The notes below the pieces were generated by a model. That model worked only from the letters and a program-made list of their open reading frames with translations. It was not told the DNA's origin and made no database searches. Made by a program: the position numbers and the translations under genes. This document shows positions 44,710-54,414 of a stretch of 64,000 nt of DNA, in pieces. The number at the start of each line of letters is the position of its first letter. The first letter of the stretch is position 1. Source of the DNA: Agarivorans sp. TSD2052 (lineage in GTDB: Bacteria; Pseudomonadota; Gammaproteobacteria; Enterobacterales; Celerinatantimonadaceae); contig NZ_CP096670.1 in NCBI RefSeq assembly GCF_023238625.1, positions 1,849,501 to 1,913,500 on the forward strand. Reading direction: 5' to 3'.

Positions 44710-47427
44710 ATGCATCAGAAGAGAACGATAGTTTCGTGTTTAGTCGCAATGGCAATATTGACAGGCTGTAATAGTTCTAGTGACCCAGTTCCTAAACCAC
44801 CGGTTGAGTCTAGTACCTTGCCTTATTTCAGTGAGTGGCCGCAAATTGATAGCCAAATCGATAAAGACCAAGCTATTGAAACTCACATTGCGCTAATACT
44901 CGGTCAAATGACCTTAGAGGAAAAAGTCGGGCAAATGGTTCAGCCCAACCTGCCTGAAGTGACGCCAGCTGAAGCAAAGCAATACAAATTGGGTTCAATA
45001 CTCAATGGCGGTGGTGCATGGCCTAATAACAACAAATATGCCTCCGCTGCTGATTGGGTTTATGCAGCTGATCAATACTGGGAAGCGCTTGAAGAAGCGT
45101 ATGCAGACCGTGGGTTTAAAGTGCCATTCATGTGGGCTACCGACGCAGTGCATGGCCATAATAACGTATACCGCGCTACCGTGTTCCCACATAACATTGG
45201 TCTAGGCGCGGCAAATAATCCAGAGCTCATTAAGCAAATTGGTCAAGCCACCGCAAAAGAGGTATCAGCTACCGGATTGGATTGGACATTTGCGCCAACA
45301 GTGGCTTCACCGCGCGATTACCGATGGGGACGGGTATACGAAGGGTACTCAGAGGATCCTGAAATCATCCACTTATACGCGGGCAAAATGGTTGAGGGTT
45401 TGCAAGGGGGGGCCGAAGGCCTAAAAGGACAAACCAATGTGATTTCTAATGTAAAACATTGGGTGGGCGATGGCGGTACGCTTGATGGCAAAGACCGAGG
45501 TGAAAACTACTACTCAGAAGAATACTTGCGCAACATTCATGCTACTGGGTACTTCTCTGGGCTAGACGCTGGTGCGCAAGTGGTGATGAGTTCTTTTAAT
45601 TCATGGCATAACCCCGCTAACTATGACCAAAACGCCGGTAGCGATAGTGCGACTTACAACCACAAACTACATGGTAGCAAGTATTTGCTGAATGATATTC
45701 TCAAAGAAAAAATGGGTTTTGATGGCTTAATTGTGACTGATTGGAATGGCCAAGGCGAGTTAAGCGGTTGTAGTGCTGCCAATTGCCCCGAAGCGGTTAA
45801 TGCTGGCAACGACATATTCATGGTAACTGCGCGCAGTGATTGGAAAGCGTTTTACAATAACGTGATCAGCCAAGTTAATGACGGCACTATTTCTATGCAA
45901 CGTATTGATGATGCAGTAACTCGAATTTTACGTGTGAAGATGCGAGCTAATTTATGGGAAAAACCAAAACCGTCATTGCGTCAACTAGCAGGTAATGACG
46001 ATATTTTAGGGTCTGACAGCCACCGAGCCCTCGCCAGACAAGCGGTTAGCGAGTCCTTGGTACTACTCAAAAATAAAGATGCGGTGCTGCCTTTAAGCAA
46101 AAGCAAACCTTACATTATTTTGGGTAGTGCAGCTAACAGCATTCAAAAACAAACCGGCGGCTGGAGCTTAACGTGGCAAGGTGATGGCAATACCATCGCT
46201 AAAGACTTCCCAGGCGCTAGCACCCTTAAAATGGCGCTCGAAGATGAAGTCGGCGCTGCAAACGTTTATACCTCAGAGTCGTCTGCCCCCCCAGAAGCCA
46301 TCGCCATTGTAGTTATCGGTGAAGATCCTTATGCCGAGATGTTTGGTGATATTAAAGCCAGCCAAACCCTCGAGTTCTCTTCGTTGAAAGCTTCTTACGC
46401 TGCTGATCTCGCGATTGTAAAAGCAATGAAAGAGGTGGGGCGACAAGTGGTGACAGTATTCTATTCAGGCCGACCATTATATGTGAACGAAGAGCTTAAC
46501 CACTCAGATGCGTTTGTAGCGGCCTGGTTACCAGGTACTGAAGCAGGCGGTATTACAGATGTATTGTTTGCTCACTCTGGTGCCGATTTCAAAGGGCGCT
46601 TATCTTATTCATGGCCGATGAAAAAGTGTTCTACCACCATTAATCGCCATGCACCCAATATAGAAAACTATGTAACTCCTTCGATGGAACAAGACATTGA
46701 GGGTGAACACAAGCCATTGTTCCCTTATGGCTATGGTTTGGCGTATGCCAGCAGTGACCAACAAGGAGTTACCGAGGACTTAGATGATTTACCGCTTGAT
46801 ACACGAGAGTTTGGCTGTGGAGTTGATGAGCCTGATAATGGCGTTGCTAACGTAAACCTTGAGATTTTTGGCCCATCGGAAAATGGCGAGTATCAACCAC
46901 GTATTGCTGGTGAAGCAAACGGTTGGGCGGCGGTTGATGTTGACCGAGGGGCTGTCACAACGATTGGCTCATTAAGCGTAACGCCAATCAATTATCTCCA
47001 CCAACAAGATGCGGTGAAACTGGAGTTTGGCAGCAGTATTGCTGAAATATTTTTTGAAACGCTTGATGGCGCGGGTAGCGATAGAAACGCCTATGTGAAT
47101 GCCGATTCAAGCCTTCAATTTGATATTCAGCTGCTGTCAGAAGCGCCAGCATCAATGCGATTAAGGGCCGACTGTGAGTATCCTTGCACTGCAGAGTTAG
47201 ATATTTCTGGTGCATTACCTGCGGTTCGTACTGAAGGAGACGCCGAGTGGGATACCGTAAAAATCCCTCTATCGTGCTTGGTTGCTGAAGGGATGGAATT
47301 CTCTTTCGTGGACAAGGTATTTCTCTTGCAAAGTGCGGCACCAGTGACGGTCAATTTAGGCAATATTCGTTATGTACCTCGCTCACTCGATGCTGCTGAA
47401 GATGCTTTAACTTGTGAAGGTCTATAG
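44710..47427 (+). CDS. GH3 exo-beta-glucanase/beta-glucosidase lipoprotein
   Basis: The 905-residue protein has a lipobox (MAILTGC, Cys about residue 20) and a Ser-rich linker, so it is surface or periplasmic lipid-anchored. GH3 (alpha/beta)8 domain at about 50-420 (WATDAVHGHNNVYRATVFPHNIGLGAA, KHWVGDGGTLDGKDRGEN), with the likely nucleophile Asp344 in LIVTDWNG. GH3 C-terminal alpha/beta domain at about 440-690, then about 200 residues of beta-sandwich (EIFGPSENGEYQP... to LGNIRYVPRS). This layout matches ExoP, the exo-1,3/1,4-beta-glucanase of Pseudoalteromonas. Likely trims glucans outside the cell under LacI-type control. Confidence 0.9.
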   Translation: MHQKRTIVSCLVAMAILTGCNSSSDPVPKPPVESSTLPYFSEWPQIDSQIDKDQAIETHIALILGQMTLEEKVGQMVQPNLPEVTPAEAKQYKLGSILNGGGAWPNNNKYASAADWVYAADQYWEALEEAYADRGFKVPFMWATDAVHGHNNVYRATVFPHNIGLGAANNPELIKQIGQATAKEVSATGLDWTFAPTVASPRDYRWGRVYEGYSEDPEIIHLYAGKMVEGLQGGAEGLKGQTNVISNVKHWVGDGGTLDGKDRGENYYSEEYLRNIHATGYFSGLDAGAQVVMSSFNSWHNPANYDQNAGSDSATYNHKLHGSKYLLNDILKEKMGFDGLIVTDWNGQGELSGCSAANCPEAVNAGNDIFMVTARSDWKAFYNNVISQVNDGTISMQRIDDAVTRILRVKMRANLWEKPKPSLRQLAGNDDILGSDSHRALARQAVSESLVLLKNKDAVLPLSKSKPYIILGSAANSIQKQTGGWSLTWQGDGNTIAKDFPGASTLKMALEDEVGAANVYTSESSAPPEAIAIVVIGEDPYAEMFGDIKASQTLEFSSLKASYAADLAIVKAMKEVGRQVVTVFYSGRPLYVNEELNHSDAFVAAWLPGTEAGGITDVLFAHSGADFKGRLSYSWPMKKCSTTINRHAPNIENYVTPSMEQDIEGEHKPLFPYGYGLAYASSDQQGVTEDLDDLPLDTREFGCGVDEPDNGVANVNLEIFGPSENGEYQPRIAGEANGWAAVDVDRGAVTTIGSLSVTPINYLHQQDAVKLEFGSSIAEIFFETLDGAGSDRNAYVNADSSLQFDIQLLSEAPASMRLRADCEYPCTAELDISGALPAVRTEGDAEWDTVKIPLSCLVAEGMEFSFVDKVFLLQSAAPVTVNLGNIRYVPRSLDAAEDALTCEGL

Positions 47428-47468
47428 CGAAGGCCGATAGCGACAAGTTTGATACTGCCCTAAATACG

Positions 47469-47506
47469 AAAAGAGCAATCTAGATGAGTGTCTAGATTGC
47501 TCTTTT
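47469..47506. terminator. bidirectional terminator between GH3 and MCP genes
   Basis: Perfect 16-bp stem AAAAGAGCAATCTAGA / TCTAGATTGCTCTTTT around a six-base loop, between convergent genes, with T-runs on both strands. Confidence 0.93.
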
Positions 47507-47529
47507 ACTTTGTAGCCGTTGCCAACTGG

Positions 47530-49533
47530 CTATAGCTGGTAGCGTTCAATCAGCTGGTTAAGTTTGTCTACTTCAAAACGAATGCTCTCACCGGCTTTAC
47601 TGGCTTCGTCGGCGATAAACAGCGCCGCGTTGGCACCATCAGATATTTGCACGATGTTATGTTCAACTTCATCCATCACTTTACTTTGTTGCTCAATCGC
47701 ACTGGCAATGTTGGTATTTAGTTCAACGACTTCGTCTACGCCCTGAGTAATGTGGCTAAATGAATCTCTGGCTTCTTCCGCTTGTTCAACACCACTTTGT
47801 GCTCGAGTGCTGGCATTGGCCATGGCATTAACCGAACTCAAAGAACCTGATTGCAAATTTTCAATCATACGTTGTATTTCAGCAGTAGACGTTTGAGTGC
47901 GGCTAGCGAGGGTACGCACTTCATCGGCAACAACGGCAAAGCCACGGCCTTGCTCACCCGCGCGGGCGGCTTCGATAGCCGCATTTAGCGCCAGTAAGTT
48001 GGTTTGCTCGGCAATGTTTTTGATCACATCTATCACACCTCCAATGGCACCGGTTTGCTCTTGAAGCTGGCTGAGTGAGTCAGAAGTGGTCAGAACTTCT
48101 TGGTTGATTAGGCCAATTGTAGATATGGTATTGCCAACAATTTGTTGGCCGTTGACCACGGCTTGTTGTGACGCCAAGGTAGAGTCTGCGGCTTTATTAG
48201 CATCATCGGCCATGCTGTTTACGGTGGCGTTCATTTCAGCAACTGCGGTGGCGATTTGTTGGGTTTCTTGCTGTTGCTGGTTTATCGCTTCGCGCACTTC
48301 CTGAGACTTATCTCCGATCTGTTGCGTGGCGGTTAACATTTCTTCAGAGCTACTGGTAACTTGCTGAAGCAAGTTACGCAGAGCGTTTAAGGTTGTCTTA
48401 TAGTCTTGGGCAATGTCTGCCAATTCATCTGAGCCGTAAACCATTAAATCTTGACTCAGATCGCCTTGATTTACCCGTGCCGCTACAAAGCGGATTTGTT
48501 TAACGGTGCGCCTTACCGACAAATATGCGCCAATCATAAAGTAACTACACACCAACAAGACAAAAACGAGGGCGAGAAGCATAATGATACGTTTATTTTC
48601 AGCATTCTGAGTACGCTGGGTAAGCTCTTCACCAAAGTAGTTTAGTGCAGCTTCAGTAAATTGTTCGATTTGCTGCAGGCTTTGGTTGGCGGTTGCAAAT
48701 ACCGTTTGGGTATTGGTTTTTACCTGTTGGTCCTTAAGAATCTCATCTCTAATTAGGCTAACAATTTGTTCAATACTTTGTATGGTGAGTGCTGCGTCAC
48801 TGCCTAACTTTTGCTCAAATTGTTGATCGTAAGTGCTCAGTTGGCTTAGTGCTTTGCGCATATCATTGAGTACTTCGCTAGCGTTATCAGTACGAAAACG
48901 CAGGTCGGCGTTACCTTCAGCATCTAAAATTCCAAAGTCAGCTATATCGCCCCCCTTATCTCGGATCCTTGCAATGTTACTTTGTAAAGCTGGTAAGCGG
49001 TCGACCGTGATGTCGATAAGATAGTAACTGGTAACGATAGGGTCTCGAGTTAACCCGCTATTTGCCGCAACACTGTGGGTAAGACCTCTTATTTCTCTTA
49101 ATAGAGCCTCATGTTCTATTAGTAATTGGCCAAGCGAACTGCTGCTATCACGGACGGTTTTCCAGCGTTGGCTAACTTGCTCAAGTGCGGGGAGGAGATT
49201 GCTAGGTAGCACCGAAGATAACTGGCTTAGGCTGCCATCAAGGCCTTGTTGCAGTGCTGATAATTCGGCTTTATCAAATTCAGCACCCATGGTGCGCAGG
49301 GTGTTTAAATGCTGATGTTGCACGATTGATTTTGACAAGCTGGGAAGTTGACTAACAACTTTGTAGCCAGCCAATTCTTGTTCGGCGAACTCAAGGTCGC
49401 TATTCATTGTGATGATGATGGAACTAAAGCCATAGGCAATCGGAATTAGAAATAAACAGGTCCACAATATAAATTTATATTTAAAGCTAATCCGGTCACT
49501 GAGGTAGACCGCGGGGGAAAAAATGCTGCTCAT
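47530..49533 (-). CDS. methyl-accepting chemotaxis protein
   Basis: The 667-residue receptor has membrane segments at about 22-45 and 318-340 flanking a helical periplasmic sensor of about 270 residues, HAMP at about 341-395, and an MCP signalling domain with the hairpin tip [35 protein letters not shown] near 510-545. The ligand cannot be told. No CheR-tethering pentapeptide is seen at the C-terminus (NQLIERYQL). It is divergent from the guanidine operon, with a 600-bp gap. Confidence 0.93.
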   Translation of the reverse strand: MSSIFSPAVYLSDRISFKYKFILWTCLFLIPIAYGFSSIIITMNSDLEFAEQELAGYKVVSQLPSLSKSIVQHQHLNTLRTMGAEFDKAELSALQQGLDGSLSQLSSVLPSNLLPALEQVSQRWKTVRDSSSSLGQLLIEHEALLREIRGLTHSVAANSGLTRDPIVTSYYLIDITVDRLPALQSNIARIRDKGGDIADFGILDAEGNADLRFRTDNASEVLNDMRKALSQLSTYDQQFEQKLGSDAALTIQSIEQIVSLIRDEILKDQQVKTNTQTVFATANQSLQQIEQFTEAALNYFGEELTQRTQNAENKRIIMLLALVFVLLVCSYFMIGAYLSVRRTVKQIRFVAARVNQGDLSQDLMVYGSDELADIAQDYKTTLNALRNLLQQVTSSSEEMLTATQQIGDKSQEVREAINQQQQETQQIATAVAEMNATVNSMADDANKAADSTLASQQAVVNGQQIVGNTISTIGLINQEVLTTSDSLSQLQEQTGAIGGVIDVIKNIAEQTNLLALNAAIEAARAGEQGRGFAVVADEVRTLASRTQTSTAEIQRMIENLQSGSLSSVNAMANASTRAQSGVEQAEEARDSFSHITQGVDEVVELNTNIASAIEQQSKVMDEVEHNIVQISDGANAALFIADEASKAGESIRFEVDKLNQLIERYQL

Positions 49534-49917
49534 GAATTACTCCTTATTCATCGAGTACAAGTTGAAGGCTATTAATATATCGACCATGGCCATTCAAACT
49601 TATGCCATTTTAGAGCTAAAAATGATAAATCATAGCCTAAACGGCCCTGGCTGGCCCAGAAAGCCAGGAGTTAGCGAGGTATTAACTTAAGTTGTTGATA
49701 AATAGTAAGCAAACGGCGTAATCTTTGCGTAAATAATCGGCGCATCCTCGTTGCCTAGCGGGTATTAATTTTAGCTTAGCTGAGATAAGTGGGCTTGGCG
49801 TCGTGTTTGCGCTAAATTGGTGCGAATGACGATAAAGCGCACCTTAATGAAGCGTCAAATGGCGGCAGTTTTATATTAATTACCTATATGGTGGTATTTG
49901 AGGAGTTGGCATAGCCA
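49534..49917. other. intergenic region upstream of the riboswitch
   Basis: 384 bp with no credible gene. Should contain the MCP promoter (minus) and the start of the riboswitch transcript (plus). No promoter I would defend. Confidence 0.4.
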
Positions 49918-49988
49918 TTGCAAATTGTTTAATGCGGCATGAGAGACGAAGGTTCTGGTCACATTTAGCGCCGCCAAACAATTTGCAA
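49918..49988 (+). other. long hairpin directly 5' of the guanidine aptamer
   Basis: Perfect 13-bp inverted repeat TTGCAAATTGTTT / AAACAATTTGCAA enclosing a second stem GCGGC / GCCGC and a 31-base apical region that includes GAC...GTC. It ends two bases before the aptamer. No T-run follows, so it is not a terminator. Function unknown. Confidence 0.75.
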
Positions 49989-49990
49989 TA

Positions 49991-50080
49991 GACATCTAGG
50001 GTTCCGACTGTGCGCAGTGACTGGACCGAGAGTTGTCAACCTCAACGAGGTTACACGGAGGGATAAAAGCCCGGGAGATG
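49991..50080 (+). promoter_or_regulatory. guanidine-I riboswitch (ykkC) aptamer
   Basis: The conserved ykkC segments appear in order and spacing: CTAGGGTTCCG (49996-50006), a CTGTGCGCAG helix, CTGGACCGAGAG (50021-50032), a hairpin AACCTC-AAC-GAGGTT, then CACGGAGGGATAAAAGCC and CGGGAGA (50054-50078). This class binds guanidinium and usually turns genes on. The downstream genes are a guanidine-degradation set, which supports the call. Confidence 0.93.
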
Positions 50081-50108
50081 ACAGTACCTAAGTCTCTCAT
50101 GCTTTTTA
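50074..50108 (+). terminator. predicted riboswitch expression-platform terminator
   Basis: GGAGA-T-GAC (50074-50082) can pair with GTCTCTC (50092-50098), followed by ATGCTTTTTATTTT. Its 5' arm is the conserved GGGAGA 3' end of the aptamer, so ligand-bound aptamer and terminator are mutually exclusive, the ON-switch arrangement. Pairing was done by eye. Confidence 0.6.
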
Positions 50109-50138
50109 TTTTAAGTGCATAACCACAATGAGGTGAAC

Positions 50139-51221
50139 ATGTTCAACTTAGTTAAAACTCCACTCCGTAAAATAGCTTTAGCAGCTACCGTAATTAGCGC
50201 TACCTTGGCCGGTTCTAACATTGCTCAGGCCGCTGAAAAACCCAGTTATCGTTTAGCATGGACTATCTATGTTGGTTGGATGCCATGGGACTACGGGGCA
50301 GCCAATGGCATTGTTAAAAAATGGGCTGACAAATACGACATTGACATCGAAGTCGTGCAGGTAAATGACTATATCGAATCGATTAACCAATACACCGCAG
50401 GCTCGTTCGATGCCACAGTAATGACCAATATGGATGCATTGACTATCCCAGCTGCCAGCGGTGTTGATTCTACAGCACTTATTGTGGGTGACTTCTCTAA
50501 CGGTAACGACGGCGTTATTTTGAAAGGTGACAAAGCCCTTGCTGACTTAAAAGGCCAAAATGTTAACTTAGTAGAGCTTAGTGTTTCTCACTATCTACTG
50601 GCTCGCGGCCTAGAGTCGGTGGGTATGGCCGAACGAGACCTTACCGTGGTCAACACTTCGGATGCTGACTTAGTGGCGGCATTCACCACTAAAGATGTAA
50701 CTGCTGTTACGACTTGGAATCCTCTACTTAGCGAAATAATGGCAATGCCAGACACCAGCCTGGTGTTTGATTCGTCAAAAATCCCAGGTGAAATCATTGA
50801 CCTATTGGTGGTAAACACCGACACCTTGCAACAAGACCCTAAACTTGGCAAAGCGTTAACGGGCGCGTGGTATGAAATTATGGCCACTATGTCGGGTGAT
50901 AGCGATGCAGCGATTAAAGCACGTAGCTTTATGGCAGAAGCATCAGGCACCGATTTAGCGGGTTACGAAGCGCAACTTGCCTCAACAAAAATGTTCTACA
51001 CACCTGCTGAAGCAGTCGACTTTACCAACAGCGGCGACTTAAAAGCGACTATGGCGAAGGTAGCCGAATTCTCTCACCTACATGGTTTATTAGGTGAAGG
51101 TGCTCCAGATGCAAGCTTCATTGGTATTGAAACACCCGCCGGTGTTTATGGCGATAGCAGCAACATTAAACTTCGTTTTAATTCGACGTATATGGAAATG
51201 GCAGCGCAAGGCAAACTTTAA
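50139..51221 (+). CDS. ABC transporter substrate-binding protein (NitT/TauT type), guanidine operon
   Basis: The 360-residue periplasmic protein has a signal peptide ending in AQAAEKPSYRLAW. I chose ATG 50139 with AGGTGA two bases upstream; a GTG at 50115 is open but less likely. Fold features follow the NMT1/TauA group (YVGWMPWDYGAANGIVKKWADKY near the N-terminus; SVSHYLLARGLESVGM; VTTWNPLLSEI). It is the first gene after the guanidine riboswitch, so guanidine or a guanidino compound is the probable ligand. Often named putative urea ABC transporter protein in databases. Confidence 0.88.
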   Translation: MFNLVKTPLRKIALAATVISATLAGSNIAQAAEKPSYRLAWTIYVGWMPWDYGAANGIVKKWADKYDIDIEVVQVNDYIESINQYTAGSFDATVMTNMDALTIPAASGVDSTALIVGDFSNGNDGVILKGDKALADLKGQNVNLVELSVSHYLLARGLESVGMAERDLTVVNTSDADLVAAFTTKDVTAVTTWNPLLSEIMAMPDTSLVFDSSKIPGEIIDLLVVNTDTLQQDPKLGKALTGAWYEIMATMSGDSDAAIKARSFMAEASGTDLAGYEAQLASTKMFYTPAEAVDFTNSGDLKATMAKVAEFSHLHGLLGEGAPDASFIGIETPAGVYGDSSNIKLRFNSTYMEMAAQGKL

Positions 51222-51230
51222 GGCCCGCTT

Positions 51231-52058
51231 ATGACCCGAATTATTAACCGTAAACCCAGCCGCATTTCGCGGCTGCTACTGGGCTTATTGCCTTTTGTGC
51301 TGTTAATCGCCGTGTACATGATGGCCTCACAAGCACGCTTGGTCGACAACCCTAATGACAAGCTATTGCCAGCAATGACCAGTTTTGTTGATGCAATACA
51401 ACGGATGGCTTTTGAGCCCAGTAAACGCACCGGCGATTACTTGATGCTGGCCGATACGCTAGCCAGTCTAACTCGGTTAATCACAGGGGTAACCATTAGT
51501 GCGTTGCTTGCGTTAACAATAGGCATTGCCAACGGCATGGTGCCGTTTGTTAGGGCACCGATGTCACCCTTGGTTACCGCTTTATCGCTGGTGCCACCTA
51601 TGGCGATTTTACCGATTTTGTTCATTGTGTTTGGCTTAGGTGAACTGTCTAAAGTGATGCTGATTATTATTGGTATTTGTCCGATTATGATCCGCGATTT
51701 GCAACTGCGAACCGATGCCTTACCGCAGGAGCAAATACTAAAGGCACAAACCTTAGGGGCCTCGAGTTGGCAAACCATCGTAGGTGTTGTTTTACCGCAA
51801 ATCTTACCCAAATTAATAGAAAGTGTTCGTTTAACACTGGGTAGCGCTTGGCTATTTTTGATTGCCGCCGAAGCGATTGCTGCCACCGAAGGATTGGGTT
51901 ATCGAATATTCCTTATCCGTCGTTACTTGGCCATGGATGTGATTCTTCCCTATGTATTATGGATCAGCCTTTTAGCCTTTGTGATGGATTGGCTACTGCG
52001 TAAATTCTCAAGTTACGCATTTCGCTGGTACCACCAAGAGCAAGGAGAGGGCGAATGA
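51231..52058 (+). CDS. ABC transporter permease (NitT/TauT type)
   Basis: The 275-residue protein has about six membrane segments and the EAA-type loop (EQILKAQTLGASSWQTIVGVVLPQILPKLIESVRLTLGSAW near 165-205). Nine bp after the binding protein and overlapping the ATPase start by four bases (ATGA), so translation is coupled. Forms the membrane channel with two ATPase subunits. Confidence 0.93.
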   Translation: MTRIINRKPSRISRLLLGLLPFVLLIAVYMMASQARLVDNPNDKLLPAMTSFVDAIQRMAFEPSKRTGDYLMLADTLASLTRLITGVTISALLALTIGIANGMVPFVRAPMSPLVTALSLVPPMAILPILFIVFGLGELSKVMLIIIGICPIMIRDLQLRTDALPQEQILKAQTLGASSWQTIVGVVLPQILPKLIESVRLTLGSAWLFLIAAEAIAATEGLGYRIFLIRRYLAMDVILPYVLWISLLAFVMDWLLRKFSSYAFRWYHQEQGEGE

Positions 52059-52840
52059 ACACTCCCATTATTGAAGCTAAAAATGTATGGAAAGAATACG
52101 GCAATAACGTGGTGCTAGAGAAACTGAACCTTGTGGTAAATGAAGGCGACTTTGTCAGCATTGTCGGTGCCTCGGGTTGTGGTAAGTCTACGTTCTTAAA
52201 TTTGTTGTTAGGTAACGAGCGCGCGAGTAAAGGCGAACTGCTGCTAGATGGCGCGCCATTACCAGAAGAACCCAGCTCAGAGCGGGGTATTGTGTTTCAA
52301 AAATACTCGGTGTTTCCACACCTTACTGCAGTACAAAACGTGATGCTAGCAGAGGTATTTGAACAGTCTCCAATATTGGTGCATCTATTTGGTAAAGCTA
52401 AGCAACAAGCCAAGCAGCGTGCCTTAAGCATGTTAGCAAAAGTGGGTTTAGAGCAAGCTGCCGATCGCTATCCTGCGGAGCTATCGGGGGGGATGCAACA
52501 ACGATTGGCGATTGCCCAAGCATTGATGAAGAAGCCACGGATCTTGTTACTGGATGAACCGTTTGGCGCCTTAGACCCGGGCATTCGTAAAGACATGCAC
52601 AAGCTGATTCATCAATTATGGTTAGAACACAAACTCACTATTTTTATGATTACTCATGACCTTTCTGAAGGGTTTAGCTTAGGTAATCGGCTGTGGGTAT
52701 TTGATAAACATCGCCATGATGCCCAGCAACCAGAGCGCTATGGAGCGCAGGTAACCTTTGATATTCCCATTTCAAAAGACATGAAAAACCAAGCGATGCG
52801 ACCTAAATTGACCGCGGCCGCACAATTAAGCTTGGCTTAA
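52055..52840 (+). CDS. ABC transporter ATP-binding protein (NitT/TauT type)
   Basis: The 261-residue ATPase has Walker A GASGCGKST near 38, the signature AELSGGMQQRLAIAQAL near 142, Walker B RILLLDEPFGALD near 162 and the H-loop ITHD near 198. The C-terminal tail (PISKDMKNQAMRPKLTAAAQLSLA) is typical of the urea/guanidine-associated subgroup. ATGA overlap with the permease. Confidence 0.95.
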   Translation: MNTPIIEAKNVWKEYGNNVVLEKLNLVVNEGDFVSIVGASGCGKSTFLNLLLGNERASKGELLLDGAPLPEEPSSERGIVFQKYSVFPHLTAVQNVMLAEVFEQSPILVHLFGKAKQQAKQRALSMLAKVGLEQAADRYPAELSGGMQQRLAIAQALMKKPRILLLDEPFGALDPGIRKDMHKLIHQLWLEHKLTIFMITHDLSEGFSLGNRLWVFDKHRHDAQQPERYGAQVTFDIPISKDMKNQAMRPKLTAAAQLSLA

Positions 52841-52852
52841 AGGAACAAGACA

Positions 52853-53599
52853 ATGAAAGACATCATTTATACCGAAAACATTCCAGGAGCTAGCCATTGG
52901 TCGGTATTGGTTCCTGCTGGTAAAACCCTGCGTTTTACCAACACTGAAGGTGAGGCGAACGTAAGCCTATTGTTTTATAACCCTAAAGATCTGTTAGAGC
53001 GTTTCAACGCTCCTGACACCTTGAAGTGCCAGCACACCTTTAAACTGAGTAAAGGCAACTGTTTGTATTCTGACATGGGGCGTATTTTTTGTTCCATCGT
53101 GCGAGATGATACCGGCTGGATAGATTCGGTGGGCGGCTTAGCGAACAAACAAAAAGTCGCTGAAAAATGGGGAGAGCGCAGCTATCAACGCGACAGCAAC
53201 CAATGGCTACAAAATGGTTACGACAGCATGCTGGTTGAATTAGCCAAGTATGGTTTAGGCCAGCGCGATATGGCTGCCAACGTTAATCTATTTAGCAAGG
53301 TAGCACCGGATCAGCAGGGCAATTTGAGTTTTGACAGTTCGGTGAGCAAAGCGGGCGATGTTATTGAGTTGCGCTTTGAAATGGATACCTTAGTGCTGAT
53401 GACAACCTGCCCACACCCAATGAATACCGCTGTAGATTATCCTAAGGCTGGGGTAGAGGTAGCGATGTGTGAGGCCTTAGTGCCCGCAGAAGATGACTTT
53501 TGCCGAAACTTCCGACCTGAAAACGGCCGTGGTTTTGAAAATACCGAGCGTTATCGTTGTATTAGCCAAGCGCAAGCAAGCCTTAGCTGCTGTGGCTAG
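52853..53599 (+). CDS. DUF1989 protein, urea carboxylase-associated (carboxyguanidine deiminase subunit)
   Basis: The 248-residue protein is the larger of two DUF1989 members. Seen: GASHWSVLVPAGKTLRFTN near 12, FYNPKDLLERFNAPDTLK near 45, DMGRIFCSIVRDDTGWID near 77, NLFSKV near 145 and TTCPHPMNTA near 187, with Cys and His placed as probable metal ligands. Genes of this pair next to a guanidine-type carboxylase encode the CgdAB heterodimer, which deiminates carboxyguanidine to allophanate. I do not assign which is CgdA or CgdB. Twelve bp after the ATPase. Confidence 0.88.
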   Translation: MKDIIYTENIPGASHWSVLVPAGKTLRFTNTEGEANVSLLFYNPKDLLERFNAPDTLKCQHTFKLSKGNCLYSDMGRIFCSIVRDDTGWIDSVGGLANKQKVAEKWGERSYQRDSNQWLQNGYDSMLVELAKYGLGQRDMAANVNLFSKVAPDQQGNLSFDSSVSKAGDVIELRFEMDTLVLMTTCPHPMNTAVDYPKAGVEVAMCEALVPAEDDFCRNFRPENGRGFENTERYRCISQAQASLSCCG

Positions 53600-53650
53600 T
53601 GGCTTGATGATTGAACATAGATATTATTTTAACGATTGAAAGGATCTCTG

Positions 53651-54295
53651 ATGATCGTAGAAAGCTTACTTAAACCATCATTAGCCAGTAGACGAGATAC
53701 CGTTCCTGCTGGTGATTACTACATGCAAGTTGTCAAAGCCGGGCAAACGGTACGTATTCTTGATTTAGAAGGCAACCAAGCAGCGGATACCTTGTTTTAC
53801 AATGCCGATGATCCCAGTGAACGTTATAGCGCCATAGACACCATTCGTGAACAAGCCAACGTATATCTCACTGCGGGTACAACATTGCAATCAAATCTGG
53901 GCAGACCGATGCTACGGATCACAGCAGATACCTGCGGGCGCCATGACACCTTGGGTGGCGCATGCGCAACAGAAAGCAACACGGTTCGATATGCGCTAGA
54001 CAAAAAATGCATGCATGCCTGTCGTGATAGTTGGTTATTAGCGGTAGCCGAAAATGAACACTTCGGTTTAAGCAAACGCGATATAACCCACAACATTAAC
54101 TTCTTCATGAACGTACCGGTAACGGACGAGGGAGGGTTAAGTTTCGAAGACGGTATTAGCGGTGCCGGCAAATACGTAGAGCTGTTTGCCGAGATGGATG
54201 TCATCGTATTGCTGTCAAACTGCCCGCAATTAAACAACCCTTGTAACGCATATAATCCAACACCGGTTGAAGTGTTGGTGTGGGACGCAGCGTAG
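53651..54295 (+). CDS. DUF1989 protein, urea carboxylase-associated (second deiminase subunit)
   Basis: The 214-residue partner of the preceding gene. Motifs parallel its neighbour: [41 protein letters not shown] near 18-58, [25 protein letters not shown] near 84-108, NINFFMNV and [22 protein letters not shown] at the C-terminus. I chose ATG 53651 ([11 protein letters not shown]) with AAAGGA six bases upstream. The two proteins look like ancient duplicates that diverged to form a heterodimer. Confidence 0.88.
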   Translation: MIVESLLKPSLASRRDTVPAGDYYMQVVKAGQTVRILDLEGNQAADTLFYNADDPSERYSAIDTIREQANVYLTAGTTLQSNLGRPMLRITADTCGRHDTLGGACATESNTVRYALDKKCMHACRDSWLLAVAENEHFGLSKRDITHNINFFMNVPVTDEGGLSFEDGISGAGKYVELFAEMDVIVLLSNCPQLNNPCNAYNPTPVEVLVWDAA

Positions 54296-54414
54296 TAGCT
54301 AAGTAAAACCCACATTTCGAAGCCCAAAAGGGCAAAGTTAAACCATAGGCGAGGGACGACCCTCAACAAGCCTTGTTAATTAGCCGGGACGACCCGAAGT
54401 TCTCAGGTGAAATT

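Noticed and set aside
49918-49988. Integron attC site or transposon end
   Set aside because: The arms lack the attC core bases (GTTRRRY / RYYYAAC), and there is no target duplication or transposase nearby.
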